Program-made: the position numbers and the translations under genes
The notes under the pieces: generated by a model
Seen by the model: only the letters and a program-made list of their open reading frames with translations
What the model was told of the DNA's origin: nothing
Databases searched by the model: none
Origin: Dasypus novemcinctus
Lineage: Eukaryota > Chordata > Mammalia > Cingulata > Dasypodidae
DNA length: 64,000 nt
Direction of reading: 5' to 3'
Assembly: GCF_030445035.2 (NCBI RefSeq)
Contig: NC_080673.1
Location: 198,522,216-198,586,215, forward strand
Shown: positions 50,136-60,951 of the stretch, piece after piece
How positions within the stretch are numbered: position 1 is the first letter of the stretch
Layout: every line of letters starts with the position of its first letter

Positions 50136-51799
50136 CTTGAAATTTTAGATTGAGGAGGTCAAAACAGGCTTGGAAATGTGAACCCATTTTATAGTTTTCA
50201 ATGGTCAGTCATTTTTAAGGTGGGAGTGGCTGAGTGAGCTTCTGCTGGTCTGGCTTTGGGGCGGGGCAAGGCTGAAAGAAAGGAAATCAACTTACAGTGC
50301 TCTGCACACTGTTCCTTATCATTGTAGAAATTAAGGTGAGTTTTGAAACTTCATTTTCTGAGACTTGCCTACAGGAGAGAAGGCAAGGAAGAGACCAGCT
50401 GAAAGAGTCAATTTCATGAGAGATTATCTGAAATTCTGTCTGGAGCAGGATTGTTTCCTGGTCCAGTGAAAAAGGCAGCTACAAATGGAAGGAGGGCTGT
50501 GTATCCACCCCCAGCCCACTCCACCCACCCCAGTCATACAGACAGCCAAAGCAAGGGGCAATAGAAGCAGGTGCTGGAGTCACCTGGACTCTCAGCAGGT
50601 TTTGGGTGAGATGGAAACAAGCTTTTGCATATAAGGTCTTTGAGGTTTGAGGTTTGAGGGGTTGTTGCTACTATAACAGCCTAAGCTTAGCTAGACAAGC
50701 ACAACCACAGGGCAATAAGCCTACGATCCACCTTTTGAGTACTGAAGAAATCATTGGAACACTTGCTGAGAAGACCAAGAACCTTCAGTCAAGCCCACAG
50801 GGTTCAATGGCACTATCATTTTGGATGAAATGTAATGTGACCTTGTGTGGACACACACATAATGTCTTTCACGGAATCCTTCACTTTGAAACTTAACAAT
50901 GCTTCCTTAGAGGAGGGAAATTGAGGCTGGGGATTGAATCTAGGACTGTCTCAAGTTGAAACCAACATTCTCTCGACCACACACGTTGACCCTGTTGTCC
51001 ATTTTTCTCTGCCTGCTCTGGTCCTGGTGATTGCACATGCATCATTTCAGTAGATGTATAATCACATCATGCCATATATTTCACTGTCATTATACTAGTG
51101 ATAGTGGGCTCCTCTGACTGAAGACCTTGCCTTATTTGTACTTTAAAAAGAAACAACAACAACAACAAACCTCGGATTTGAGATATTTCGTGGCTCTTTC
51201 CTCTTCCTATGAAAAATGCTTTGGAGCTTGAAAGCCCTTGAGCTTCTGTTCTGTAGCTGTGGAGGCTGCAAGAATTGAAAGGTTTTCAAATGAGAAGACA
51301 CTTTTGTTTCCTTGGCAATCTCATAATTCACACAATTTCAAGTTTTTTAATGTCACACTTTGAATGGACTATAGATAGGCATTAATAAACATGAATGGCT
51401 TTTTGAGGTTCAGAAAAGTGTCAGTAAATAAAGTGACAGGAATATTGCAGAAATCAGGAGAATGGTGCGGGCAGCTCTGCGTCTTTCGTTGGCTGACGTT
51501 TGCTCGGAGTTTTAGGTCAGTCACATTGGCTGTGATCTTCAAAGCCAGGAGAAGAATCTTCCCAAAACACACACTGATGTTGTCATTCTCCATCTACATA
51601 CTTCTGTGGCTTCCCATTGATGGAGGATGACTTTACTTTTTGCTTTTACTTTGGTTTTTTAATACAACATTTAAGTTTTGCCAGTTTGGCCCAATTAAAT
51701 TTTCTTGCCTCTTTTTTCTTTGTTCCTCTATGTTCTTTGGTCAATTTCTAGACATAAGAATCCAGAGAAACTAGCCTGGATTTCCAATCATGTCATGAG
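50136..51799. other. Intergenic, nothing recognised
   Basis: Small (CAA)n near 51151-51168 and a possible MIR scrap near 50905-50980. No gene. Confidence 0.4.
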
Positions 51800-52115
51800 T
51801 TTTCAAGCTTCTGTGCCTTTGCTCAAAACATTTCTTTCCTTTGCAATCCAGTAGCATTCTATGTGACTTCAGAGCCAAATTGACACCTACCTCTTGGATT
51901 TAACTTCCCTTGTCCCCACAGGTAGAATGACTCAGCACCTCTGTGATGTCCCCAAGCACTTTGTGAACCTTATCTGCGGGGCAGACCTTACCATTCAGTG
52001 TCACGGCCCCCAGCCCGGAATAAAGTTCTCGGTCAAAGTTGTCTGCTTGTACTTCACACAGTACTGCGCTCATGGTAGATGCTCAGAAAAAGTTTGTCGA
52101 GAGAACAATTAAATG
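51800..52115 (+). mobile_element. L2
   Basis: cctttgctcaaaacatttct ... ggtagatgctcagaaaaagt ttgtcgagag matches an L2 3' region. The SINE at 52134 inserted just beyond its end. A 72-codon frame within it is accidental. Confidence 0.65.
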
Positions 52116-52133
52116 CTTGATAGAAAATTAGTA

Positions 52134-52417
52134 AATTTTTTTTAAAGGTTTATTTTTTTATTTTATTTATCCACCCTCCCCCACCACGCGGCTTACTTGC
52201 TGTCTGCTCTCTGTGTCCTTTAGCTGTGCGTTCTTCTGCGTCTGCTTGTCTCCTTTTGTTGCGTCATCTTGCTGCGCCAGCTCTCCGCAGGCGCGGGCTG
52301 TCAGCTCTCCACAGGCACGGGCCAGCTTGCTTTCACAAGGAGGCCCTGGGACGCGAACCCAGGACCTCCCATATGGTAGACAGGAGCCCAATCGATTGAG
52401 CCACAGCAGCCTCCCAA
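52134..52417 (-). mobile_element. tRNA-derived SINE of a different DAS-like subfamily (minus)
   Basis: Flanked by the 10-bp duplication aaaattagta at 52124-52133 and 52418-52427. It has a tRNA-like head (minus strand: CTGTGGCTCAATCG near the A box, GGTTCGCGTCC as B box), but its middle is shorter than in the other full copies. The middle has two related segments, with 'gctctccgcaggc' followed by 'gctctccacaggc'. It shares the 3' body and tail with the family. Confidence 0.85.
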
Positions 52418-52689
52418 AAAATTAGTACTATGATGTTCCTCTCCCTTCTTTATTTCATTTTCTGTGTCCATATATAGAAGAGGCCTTGCTTCTGAATCCA
52501 GTGGCATTCCAAGAGCTGGGCTGTGGGAGCAGATGGCCTTGGGTACAGCATGAGGAAGGCAGGCAACGAAGGACGCTTTGTCTATAAAGAACTTAAAACA
52601 CTAATTAAATCAATTAAAAGCAGATTTGATTTTTTATTGTTATCATGCACTGGCAATGCTAAAAAAAAAAGTCAGTGACAATTGTTACA

Positions 52690-52860
52690 AGGTAACTACT
52701 ATTAAAAAAAATTAATACAATTACCAAAAAGTGCTATTATCAATTTGAACAAACGTTCCACATCACTGCAAGCTATTGGTGGTGGGATGGTGTATACGAA
52801 TCCTGTATTTTATGCACAATTGGTCTGTAAACCCACTGCTTCTCTAATAATTTTTTTAAT
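52690..52860 (+). mobile_element. L1 3'-end-like fragment, second copy
   Basis: gtgtatacgaatcctgtatt ttatgcacaattggtctgta aacccactgcttctctaata aligns with 48005-48130. It ends in a T-rich stretch rather than a clear poly(A). Confidence 0.55.
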
Positions 52861-52999
52861 GTCATTTATAAACCATTCTTCCCAATAGAGACAGATGGCT
52901 CTTTCCCCCTTGATAGCCACTGAATGGATCTTTCATGACTTCTTCCTCTTTATAAAATGCTCTGGCTTGAGCTCTGCTGCTAAAGGGTTTCTTCTTGAG

Positions 53000-53155
53000 T
53001 TCATTCATTCATTCATTCATTCACTCATTCATTCATTCATTTGGAAATATTTGCACAGTTCCTATTATATGCCAGGCATTAGGGATAAAATGAGGAACAA
53101 GGGAGATGCCCCTCATCTCTTGGAGCTTGAAAATAGCATGAGGACATGCACATGG
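53000..53155 (-). mobile_element. L2 3' end with expanded (ATTC)n
   Basis: (ATTC)n at 53000-53041 grows out of the L2 terminal repeat. Then gttcctattatatgccaggc attagggataaaatgaggaa follows. Confidence 0.8.
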
Positions 53156-53799
53156 GCACAATTTCTGGGTGATAATTAATTGAGAAGAGAAACCCAGGAC
53201 CCTGTGCTCATGATGGAGAGTGAGTGACTTTAGATGGGGCTGTCAGTGACGGCATCTGGAGGTAGACTACAATGAAGGCTGAGATCTGAGGGAGGAGAAG
53301 GAGCCAATGATATGCAGCTCAGGGAAGAGTGCTTCAGCATGTCTGATCCCCTGAGGTGGGAAAAGGATGCCATAGGAAAACTCAGGCAAAGTACCAAGCA
53401 AGAGTCACTGGCATTATTTTCCTGCTGACTTACAAATTTCACATTCGGGTCTATCGCTTCAGCTCAACTGTACTCTGCACATTCTCCTGATTTTTCATCT
53501 GGGCATTGGGTCAGGCCTGATAAAGAAATAGAATCTACCCCCTGACACACACACACCCTCCCCAGTGTGCTTTTGTCCCTTGCTCACTCTTGTGGTAGTA
53601 CCGGGCATATAAACCCTCACAGAGGTTTCAGTTTTCCCTTTCAAACATTGGCTCTTGGTCTCTATCATGTGGTCTAGATAAACAAATGGTGTGGCTCCTA
53701 CAGTTTTTTTTTTTATTTCCTTCTCTAATCTGTAATGCACTTCTGGAGTTGTGGTTCATGTAGTTTTGACTATCATTCAATCTCAGAGCTCTCTGACAA

Positions 53800-53910
53800 A
53801 TTCTCGTCCAACCTCCTAAATCAATATGTAAAGCTCAGACAGGTTGAGTTATTTACCTGGGGTCACACAGCTATTCAGTGGCAGAGTTGGAGCTAGTAAT
53901 ATGTGGTAGC
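53800..53910 (-). mobile_element. MIR
   Basis: agacaggttgagttatttac ctggggtcacacagctattc agtggcagagttggagc. Confidence 0.75.
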
Positions 53911-54181
53911 TTGTCCTAATCATAGAGCATATGGACAGTGTGACAAGCACTTGATCTACACTATGTTCGTTTTAAACTATCCTGGAGAGTAAAGAAAAGA
54001 AAATGAGGTGAGGGTGCTTAATTAAATGGCTTTTATCAGAGATTTTCAAAAGGAAAATCTCTTCTTTCTATACCTCACAATCTCTCTAGAGACACATGCC
54101 TTTCAAAATATGTAGGTACCATTTTCAAAGGCACATTTTGGGAATCTTTTAGGTGTTAGATTTTACTTGAAATATTTTTGC

Positions 54182-54385
54182 AAGTGTCAGCGCCATATAG
54201 CATAATATCTGGGACAAATCCTGGTCTGTGGACTACACTTTATAACTGTTGATACCCAAGCTTCAGGGTCAGTAATCATTTGTGTAACTGATTCAGTTAG
54301 CCAAGGTACAGAGTATACCAGAAAGGTAGGGACTGGAACACTAGTGAGAATGCATTGATAATCACCAGCCATCTAGTTGCAGGCT
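54182..54385. repeat. Unidentified interspersed repeat, copy A
   Basis: Aligns by eye over about 200 nt with 54987-55195 in the same orientation (shared blocks: aatcatttg, aactgattcag, ttagccaa, gaaaggt, cagaaattctt-like end). I do not recognise the family. Confidence 0.6.
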
Positions 54386-54480
54386 AGAAATTCTTTTCTG
54401 TGCCCTCTGTGCTATTGGTTCTCTACAGTTTGAAAGAGAGAACATTGAGGGGATGTGTGGTTAAATTCAAGAAATGTAGA

Positions 54481-54487
<7 letters not shown>

Positions 54488-54527
<40 letters not shown>
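54488..54527. repeat. (TA)n microsatellite
   Basis: About 20 uninterrupted AT units. Confidence 0.97.
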
Positions 54528-54528
<1 letters not shown>

Positions 54529-54639
54529 CACAAGTCCCGTAGTGCTAGAAGCAAGGGGAAAAATTCATACCCACAAAAGGGAAATAATTTTCTAAGTGAA
54601 AATGTAGAAAATTTCTTAGCCACTCTAGAATAATTATTT

Positions 54640-55580
54640 AAAAAGTGAATGACTATTTCACCTGTCAGATTATTAAAGATTTAAAAAACATATATGGAAT
54701 ACTTAACACTGATAAAGATCTTTCAATAAAGACATCCATATACAATTATAAGTTCAAATGATCAAAGTGTTCCCCAAAGCAGCTGAGCAAAATGAATTAA
54801 GGTCCTTGGCAATGAGTATATGCTTTTGCTGAGTAATTCTGCTTCAAGAAATCTTTTTTAAGGAAATAACAATACCTGAAGCAAAGATTTATAAAGATAT
54901 AATTAAATATTGCAATAGTAAAAATATGATAATTAACTAAAATTCCTACTTAAAGTATATAGTTATACAATGAGAGTCATTGCTCTAAGCATCAGCCTCA
55001 TTTGGCATAATGCCTGGGATAGATCCTGTTTGGTAGAGAACACTCTATGACTGTTGACACCCTGAGCTTCTGGGTCCATAATCATTTGCATAACTGATTC
55101 AGCATTAGCCAAAACAACAAGCATCACTGGAAAGGTGGGACAGAAATGTTAGCAAGATTTGCCCTAATAACAACAGCTTGCTGGCCAAGATGTGGATATA
55201 CAGAAATTCTTCCACATTCCATGATACCAAGGACTGAAAACTGTACATTTGTTTTGATACATAAAAACAATTCTGAGAATAAAACTTAAGGAGGGAAAAT
55301 GAAAACAAAGAGAACCAACAAAAAGTCTTACTTCTAACGATATTTATTGTAACATTATTTATAATTGTCAAAGCTTATGAACAAATCAGATAGGAGCAAC
55401 TTATAAGATCATGTGATATAATATGGTTAAGTAACTTTTTGTATAGAAACCCAACAATATATAATGTTTATGTAGGATTTTTCAGAAAGTTGCATAAAAT
55501 ATATGGGTAAGCACTAATAATGTTAATTGAAATTGCAGGATAAAATTGAACATATGATTACAATATTTAAAAAATATTCT
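54640..55580 (+). mobile_element. Old L1 3' fragment in two pieces, interrupted
   Basis: The parts 54640-54980 (ttctgcttcaagaaatcttt, caatagtaaaaatatgataa) and 55325-55580 (gatatttattgtaacattat ttataattgtcaaag, aattgcaggataaaattgaa) follow the 3' region of an old L1 (L1ME-like) in order. The gap contains an unrelated ~200-bp repeat unit. Confidence 0.55.
54987..55195. repeat. Unidentified interspersed repeat, copy B
   Basis: Homologous to 54182-54385. It lies inside an old L1 3' fragment, so it appears to have arrived as an insertion. Its right edge may extend to about 55320. Confidence 0.6.
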
Positions 55581-56316
55581 CCCATATGCTAATAAGACTA
55601 TTAATTTTTCTGCAAACTGTTAACTGGGTGAGCTTGTATGGTAAGGCTATGGAATTCTCCCTTTTCCCCCTCTGCTTTCTCCTTTCCTTTTTGTTCCCTC
55701 AAACCCTTGGTTAGCCATTTAAAATGAAAATGTAATAACATTAAAGATGTATAGCACATCTTTGGGGAAGACTGTGAGGAAGGGGAAGTCAATTGAGGGC
55801 AAATTAAAAACTATAAATCCTTATTTTACAATCTAGCAGAGAACATCTCACATCAACAAGAATTCAGTTAGGGAGTGTGTTTTCCTAAAAGGGGATAAGA
55901 ACTGAAAATATCAGTAGATGATTAAAAGACTTAGAAAATGTTTTGAATGGAAGGTGTGCAAAGGGCTGTTGAGCTCAACAGGATATCTGGGGAAAACACT
56001 ATGCTTTTGTGTTTGATTTTTCACAAAATGCCTCTCAAAATCTTTGTTACACATCCTGAGACTTGAAAGCGGCAATGTCACATTCTCAGGTTTCTGTTAA
56101 GTTCTGCCCGTGTGCACTTGAAGAGCTATTATTTGCAAAGACAGGTGAGACCCTTTCTGTATGACTCCAAAGGATATTACAAGCAGTTCCATTGCCACAC
56201 TAAGGAAAACATTTCTATTAGCTAGAAAGTCTGTGGCAGAGTGCTAATTAGAAACAAAGGGCACAATAAAATTAGGATACTTTGAGGAGGGCCTATCAAG
56301 GAACCAACTACAAAGG
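55581..56316. other. Intergenic, nothing recognised
   Basis: AT-rich, no call beyond the end of the old L1 fragment. Confidence 0.4.
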
Positions 56317-56359
56317 TGCAATAGGTTGAATTGTGCTCCTCAAGTAGACATATTGAAGA

Positions 56360-56444
56360 GAGCAGATGTAACTCAAGCAGTTGAGCACCAGCTTCCCACA
56401 TGAGGTCCTGGTTCAATCCCCAGTCCTGATACCTCAAAAAAAAA
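56360..56444 (+). mobile_element. Short tRNA-monomer SINE inside an MLT1-like LTR
   Basis: About 75 nt of tRNA-like sequence (B box GGTTCAATCCC) is followed by an A-run. It is flanked by agacatattgaaga (56346-56359) and agatatattgaaga (56445-56458), a 14-bp duplication with one mismatch. It fits the tRNA(Ala)-derived monomer class described for armadillo DAS-SINEs. Confidence 0.8.
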
Positions 56445-56491
56445 AGATATATTGAAGAAGTCCTAGCCTCTACTTTTCCTGTGAAGGTGAC

Positions 56492-57131
56492 TATAGCAGT
56501 TTGATATAGTTATGAATTCCAAAAATAGATATTGGATTATGTTTGAAAACTGGTCTGTCCCTGGGTGTGATTAAATTATGATTAGGGCTTTGATTGGGCC
56601 ATGTCAGTAGGGTGTTGAGTCCCTACCCTCTGGTGGGTGGGGCATCACAGATAAAGACATGGCAAAGGACAGAGTTGGAGATTTTGATGTTGGAATTTTG
56701 ATGCTGGGATTTTTGAGCTGGAGCCCAGGAAGTGAACACACAGGAGAAGAACACAAAGGAATACAGACAGCTCCTTAGACCGGGCAGAAGCCCGAGAGAG
56801 AGAGACAGAGCCATTTGCTTGAAAATCTACAGCTGACCTTGTAGAAAGGCAAAGACTGGAGAGCCTCATAGTCTACAGCTGACCCTGCTGGAGATAACAG
56901 AGCATCTGAGCTGAAAAAGAGGCAAGCCCTGGGAAGAGAGGAACCCAGGGAGCCTGAACCCTGGCAGATGTCGGCAGCTTTCTTGCTCCAACATGTGGCA
57001 AAAGACTTTGGTGAGGAAAGTAACTTATGCTTTATGGCCTGGTAATTGTAAGCTTCTACCCCAAATAAATACCCTTTATGAAAACTAGCAGACTTCTGGT
57101 CTTTTGTATCAGCACCCCTTTGTCTGATACA
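56492..57131 (+). mobile_element. Solo LTR, family 2 (640 bp, plus)
   Basis: It interrupts an MLT1-like LTR and is flanked by gtgac at 56487-56491 and 57132-57136. Termini are TATAGCAG and CTGATACA. AATAAA near 57065 (ccccaaataaatacc) sits about 65 bp before the 3' end, as a poly(A) signal would. A minus-strand copy is at 45449-46025. The family is unnamed here. Confidence 0.8.
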
Positions 57132-57504
57132 GTGACCTTATTTGCAAATAGGGTCATCGCAAATGGATTTAGTTATATAAAATGAAGTCATACTGGAATA
57201 GGGTGGGCTTTTAATCAGTATGGCTGGCATCCTCATAAGAAGAGGAAATTTGGACACAGTCACAGAGGAGCGGAGAATGCCATGTGACAACTGAGGCAGA
57301 TAACACCATGAATTGCTGGCAAACTACCAGAAGCTTGAACAGTCACAAAACTATTCTCCCCTATGAGTGTTAGGGGAAGCATGACTCTGCGGACACTTTG
57401 CTTTTAGACATTAAGTCTCCAGAACTATAAAACTATGCATCTCTGTTACATTAAGCTCCTCAGTTTGTGAGAATTTCTTATGGCAGCCCTAGGAAACTAA
57501 GACA

Positions 57505-58263
57505 GGTGGTATGGATGGGCTGTAGGGAACCACCTAGGGGTTTGCTGGAATCTGGGCTACTAAAAGAAATGGTATGTAGGGGATGGTTATCAGCACCCAC
57601 TGCCTTGACATCAATCAGGGACCCAGCTAGTTCTAGGTGACTCCTAGGACAGGAGTTAGGGAAATAAGTACCCTTACTTCTCTTTTCCTACCAGCCAATA
57701 TCCTGAAAGTACCTCTTATTGGCTAATCCAACTGGAAGCAAGAATGCAGTCCATGGAGGCTTCCTCCTCTAGAAAAGTGCAAGGTGGAGAAGAATGGAGA
57801 AAATGGATATAGGGAGTCAGAAAGAAGATATCCTGAACACAGTCCAAAAAAGACTAGCCTACCTTATAAGCTGTACAGTTTTCCTCTTTGGGAAAGTCAA
57901 GCAGAAGTTACTGTTTGGATGAGATGGCTTAAACATTTCCAATTAATTCTGAGACTTTGTAATTCTAAGTGCCTCAATCGAACTAGAGACAAATAAAGAA
58001 CCAATGCAACGACAACTGAGTATTATGGTCACCACCTTCAAGTCAGGAAAATTGAGCTCTTTATCCATTTTATAGAGCAATAACCTTTTCTAGCATCCAC
58101 ACTGATTATCTCTGCAAGATTTTACAAAGCACTAAAACCAATGGTATATTTAATTGAAGTATGGGTGTTGACCATCAACAAGTACATCCTATTGTGAATT
58201 TGAAATTAGAATTCTTTTCATTTGCCACCCAAAGACCAGGGTGCATGAAAAATATTTTTTAAT
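57505..58263. other. Intergenic, nothing recognised
   Basis: No repeat or gene identified between the MLT1-like LTR and DAS-SINE copy 5. Confidence 0.4.
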
Positions 58264-58274
58264 AAGAGTTAATA

Positions 58275-58687
58275 GGGAAGTGGACTTGACCCAGTGGTTA
58301 GGGCATTCATTTACCATATTGGAGGTCTGCGGTTCAAACCCCGGGCCTCCTTGACCCGTGTGGAGCTGGCACACACGCAGTGCTGATGTGCGCAAGGAGT
58401 GCCCTGCCACACAGGGGTGTCCCCCTGTAAGGGAGTCCCATGTACAAGGAGTGTGCCCCATAAGGAGAGCTGCCCAGCGTGAAAGAAAGTTCAGCCTGCC
58501 CAGGAATGATGCCACACACAGGGAGAGCTGACACAGCAAGATGATGCAACAAAAAGAAACACAGATTCCCGTGCCGCTGACAACAACAGAAGCAGACAAA
58601 GAACATGCAGCAAACAGACACAGAGAACAGACAACTGGGGCTGGGGGTGGGGGGAAGGGGATAGAAATAAATCTTTAAAAAAAAAAA
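58275..58687 (+). mobile_element. DAS-SINE copy 5 (full length, plus)
   Basis: Flanked by the 11-bp duplication aagagttaata at 58264-58274 and 58688-58698. It carries the tRNA-like head with B box GGTTCAAACCC, the long body and an A tail. Compared with copy 3 it has an extra stretch around 58515-58570 (gagagctgacacagcaagatg region) that is also seen in copies 1 and 6. Confidence 0.93.
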
Positions 58688-58698
58688 AAGAGTTAATA

Positions 58699-59589
58699 TA
58701 TGGTAAGCACTCACCATGTGTCAGCCACTGTGGTGTGCTCCTTACATGAACTCACTTCATCCTGCCCAGAGCCCTCTGAACTACATATTGTTATTATCAT
58801 CTCCTTCTTATAAATGCACTACCACACTGCTACTCAGCTATGTCACTACAGTGAGCATAATTTATTGGTGATCCCAGCTGTTGTCTTTGCTTTCTGAATT
58901 TACCTTTGCAATGAAACCACACTTCTTACAGGCTGCCCACAGCCAATGACTGAGTATGGCAACCATATCCACTCTAGTGAGATACTGAACTGTTCTAATG
59001 GGTGAATTTGGTTCAATAACACCCCATTAGCCTAGCCAAACCTTTCTTAAAACTATTGAAGATTCCTCCTTTTACCCAAACCTTCTTCCTTTCACAGATA
59101 TCTGACCTACATAAAGTTGTGAAGGCTCTCCCCATCTTCACCTGTTCCATCCCCCAATCAATGTTTTGCATATCTAATCCCATTTTGACATCTGGTTATC
59201 AGTAAACTCAAACTAATGCACTCATCATCAAGAGCTTAAGGGGTTTACCTAAATTGACAGACCCATGGGTAGCAGAGCTTCGGTTCACTTGCTCTAGGCA
59301 GTTGGACTCAAGAGTCTCTCCATACTTGCTCCCCAAACTATGTGGCCTCTGAGTTATTGACTGGCTTAACATGCCTGGGAAATGTTTTTGGGGATACCTT
59401 CAACCCTCATTTAACCAAAACATGACTGATTTTATCTGTCATGCTGACTTGAAGTCAGACAGTTGCTGTGTCTTTCTGAGACATCTCCACTGCAGTACAC
59501 TTCCAGGACTTCTTTCTTTCCTTGTAGTGACACAGAGTTCAGATTCCTATGACTCTGACACTCCTGGACAGGCAAGTTAAACAGTTGTG
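58699..59589. other. Intergenic, mostly unassigned
   Basis: gtaagcactcaccatgtgtc agcc near 58703 suggests a short reversed MIR or L2 scrap beside the DAS-SINE. The rest is unassigned. Confidence 0.35.
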
Positions 59590-59760
59590 AATGTAAACTG
59601 GTTTGCAAGCTTTGAGACCTCAGATAAATCACTTGACTACCATGAGTCTTTGTTTAATTATATAAAAACAGGAGAATACTCATTTCTAACTCATGGGTCA
59701 TGCCGAAGACTGAGTTCACATTTAATTGTGTAAAATGTCAGCTGGCACATCAACCCTTTT
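59590..59760 (+). mobile_element. MIR relic
   Basis: gcaagctttgagacctcaga taaatcacttgactaccatg ... atgtcagctggcacatcaac. Confidence 0.55.
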
Positions 59761-60279
59761 ATAAATAATACATCTCACCCCTAGTGGCTCCATCTTCTGA
59801 TTTATTTGAATTGCTTGCCCATAAATCTGTTGCCCAGAATGAACAAGATATTCCAACTTGCAACGATGGCCTTTTCTATGCCTCCCTCGTCAACTGTGAG
59901 CTGTCCAATGGACAGGCTTGGGAAATTCCGTTCAGAAGCACTGGCTGAAATTTGACATTTCCCCGTATGTTCTTGTTGACTGAGAGAAAACATTTTGATT
60001 TTCTAGATCTGTTATTTTGTTCCCGGAATTTCTCATTGCTCTTGACAACCAAATCCCTTTTAGCCTGAGTTATTTCCATTGCCTGTGTCAAAGGTTGCTT
60101 TCCCAAGGCAAAAACAACGTGAGACAAAGAGGTCATTCTTTCTCCATACAATTCTGTCTTCAGCCATGTGAACTCATGTCTTTGCTTTGAACTATTTCTA
60201 ATCATTCTTTATTTGGTCCCATTTTGAAAAATTAGCAAACAAGATTTTTCTTTAAATTTTAGAATGAGAAGCAGGTGCT

Positions 60280-60410
60280 ATCCTGGGAATAGAATGGGCT
60301 TTAGAGTGACATTGAGTGAGGATCTGCCTCTGCCACTGCAGAGCTGCATCACCTTAGATTTTTCCCTTAATTTCCTGCGTTTTGATTTCCACACCTAGAG
60401 GAAGGGAGAA
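60280..60410 (+). mobile_element. MIR relic
   Basis: gaatgggctttagagtgaca ... ctctgccactgcagagctgc atcaccttag. The family 1 LTR inserted just beyond it. Confidence 0.6.
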
Positions 60411-60419
60411 GTGTCCTCT

Positions 60420-60946
60420 TGTGACACTTTGAAACTGGGTGGACCAACGAAGGTCATGTCTTTGGAGCTAATCCATTCCTGTGTGTGCAAACCTTGTAGG
60501 TGGGCAATTTTGATTAATTACTTCTGCAAAGGGCCTTTGATTAGATCACAGGACCCAGTGTGGGTCTTAATCCTCTTCCTGGAGTCCTCCATAAACAGGA
60601 GAAACATGGAGAAAAAGAGAGAAATGCCCAGAGACTAAGAGAGAAGTCTCTGGGAGCCAGAAGTGAAATCAGTGGAACACAGCATCTGAGAGGAAGCCAC
60701 TGAAGTCAGAAGCTGAGAGCAACTAGGCCTGGAGGAGAGGAGAGAGATGAGCAGAGAGACAAATGGATGCCACCATGTGCCTCATCATTCACAGCTGCAG
60801 CTCCGGGAGAAAGGATCTCTTGAGGATGCCTTGATTTGGACACTTTCACAGCCTCAGAACTGTAAGCTTATGAGTTAATACATTCCCACTGTAAAAGCCA
60901 ACCCATTTCTGTATATTGTCTTGGCAGTCTTTAGCAAACTAAAACA
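60420..60946 (+). mobile_element. Solo LTR, family 1 (527 bp, complete)
   Basis: It starts TGTGACAC and ends AACTAAAACA, so it has the TG...CA termini of an LTR, and is bracketed by the 5-bp duplication cctct (60415-60419, 60947-60951). A 5-bp duplication fits ERVL/MaLR-type integration. The inverted, partial copy at 63874-64000 confirms the 3' end. I do not know a name for the family. Confidence 0.8.
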
Positions 60947-60951
60947 CCTCT

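Larger units (their letters stand above)
56317..57504 (+). mobile_element. MLT1-like MaLR LTR, host of two later insertions
   Basis: The segments 56317-56359, 56445-56491 and 57132-57504 join into one LTR resembling MLT1 (ttgaattgtgctcctcaa, gtgaccttatttgcaaatag, cctcataagaagaggaaatt, ggcagccctaggaaactaag). No 5-bp duplication could be confirmed at its own ends. Confidence 0.75.
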
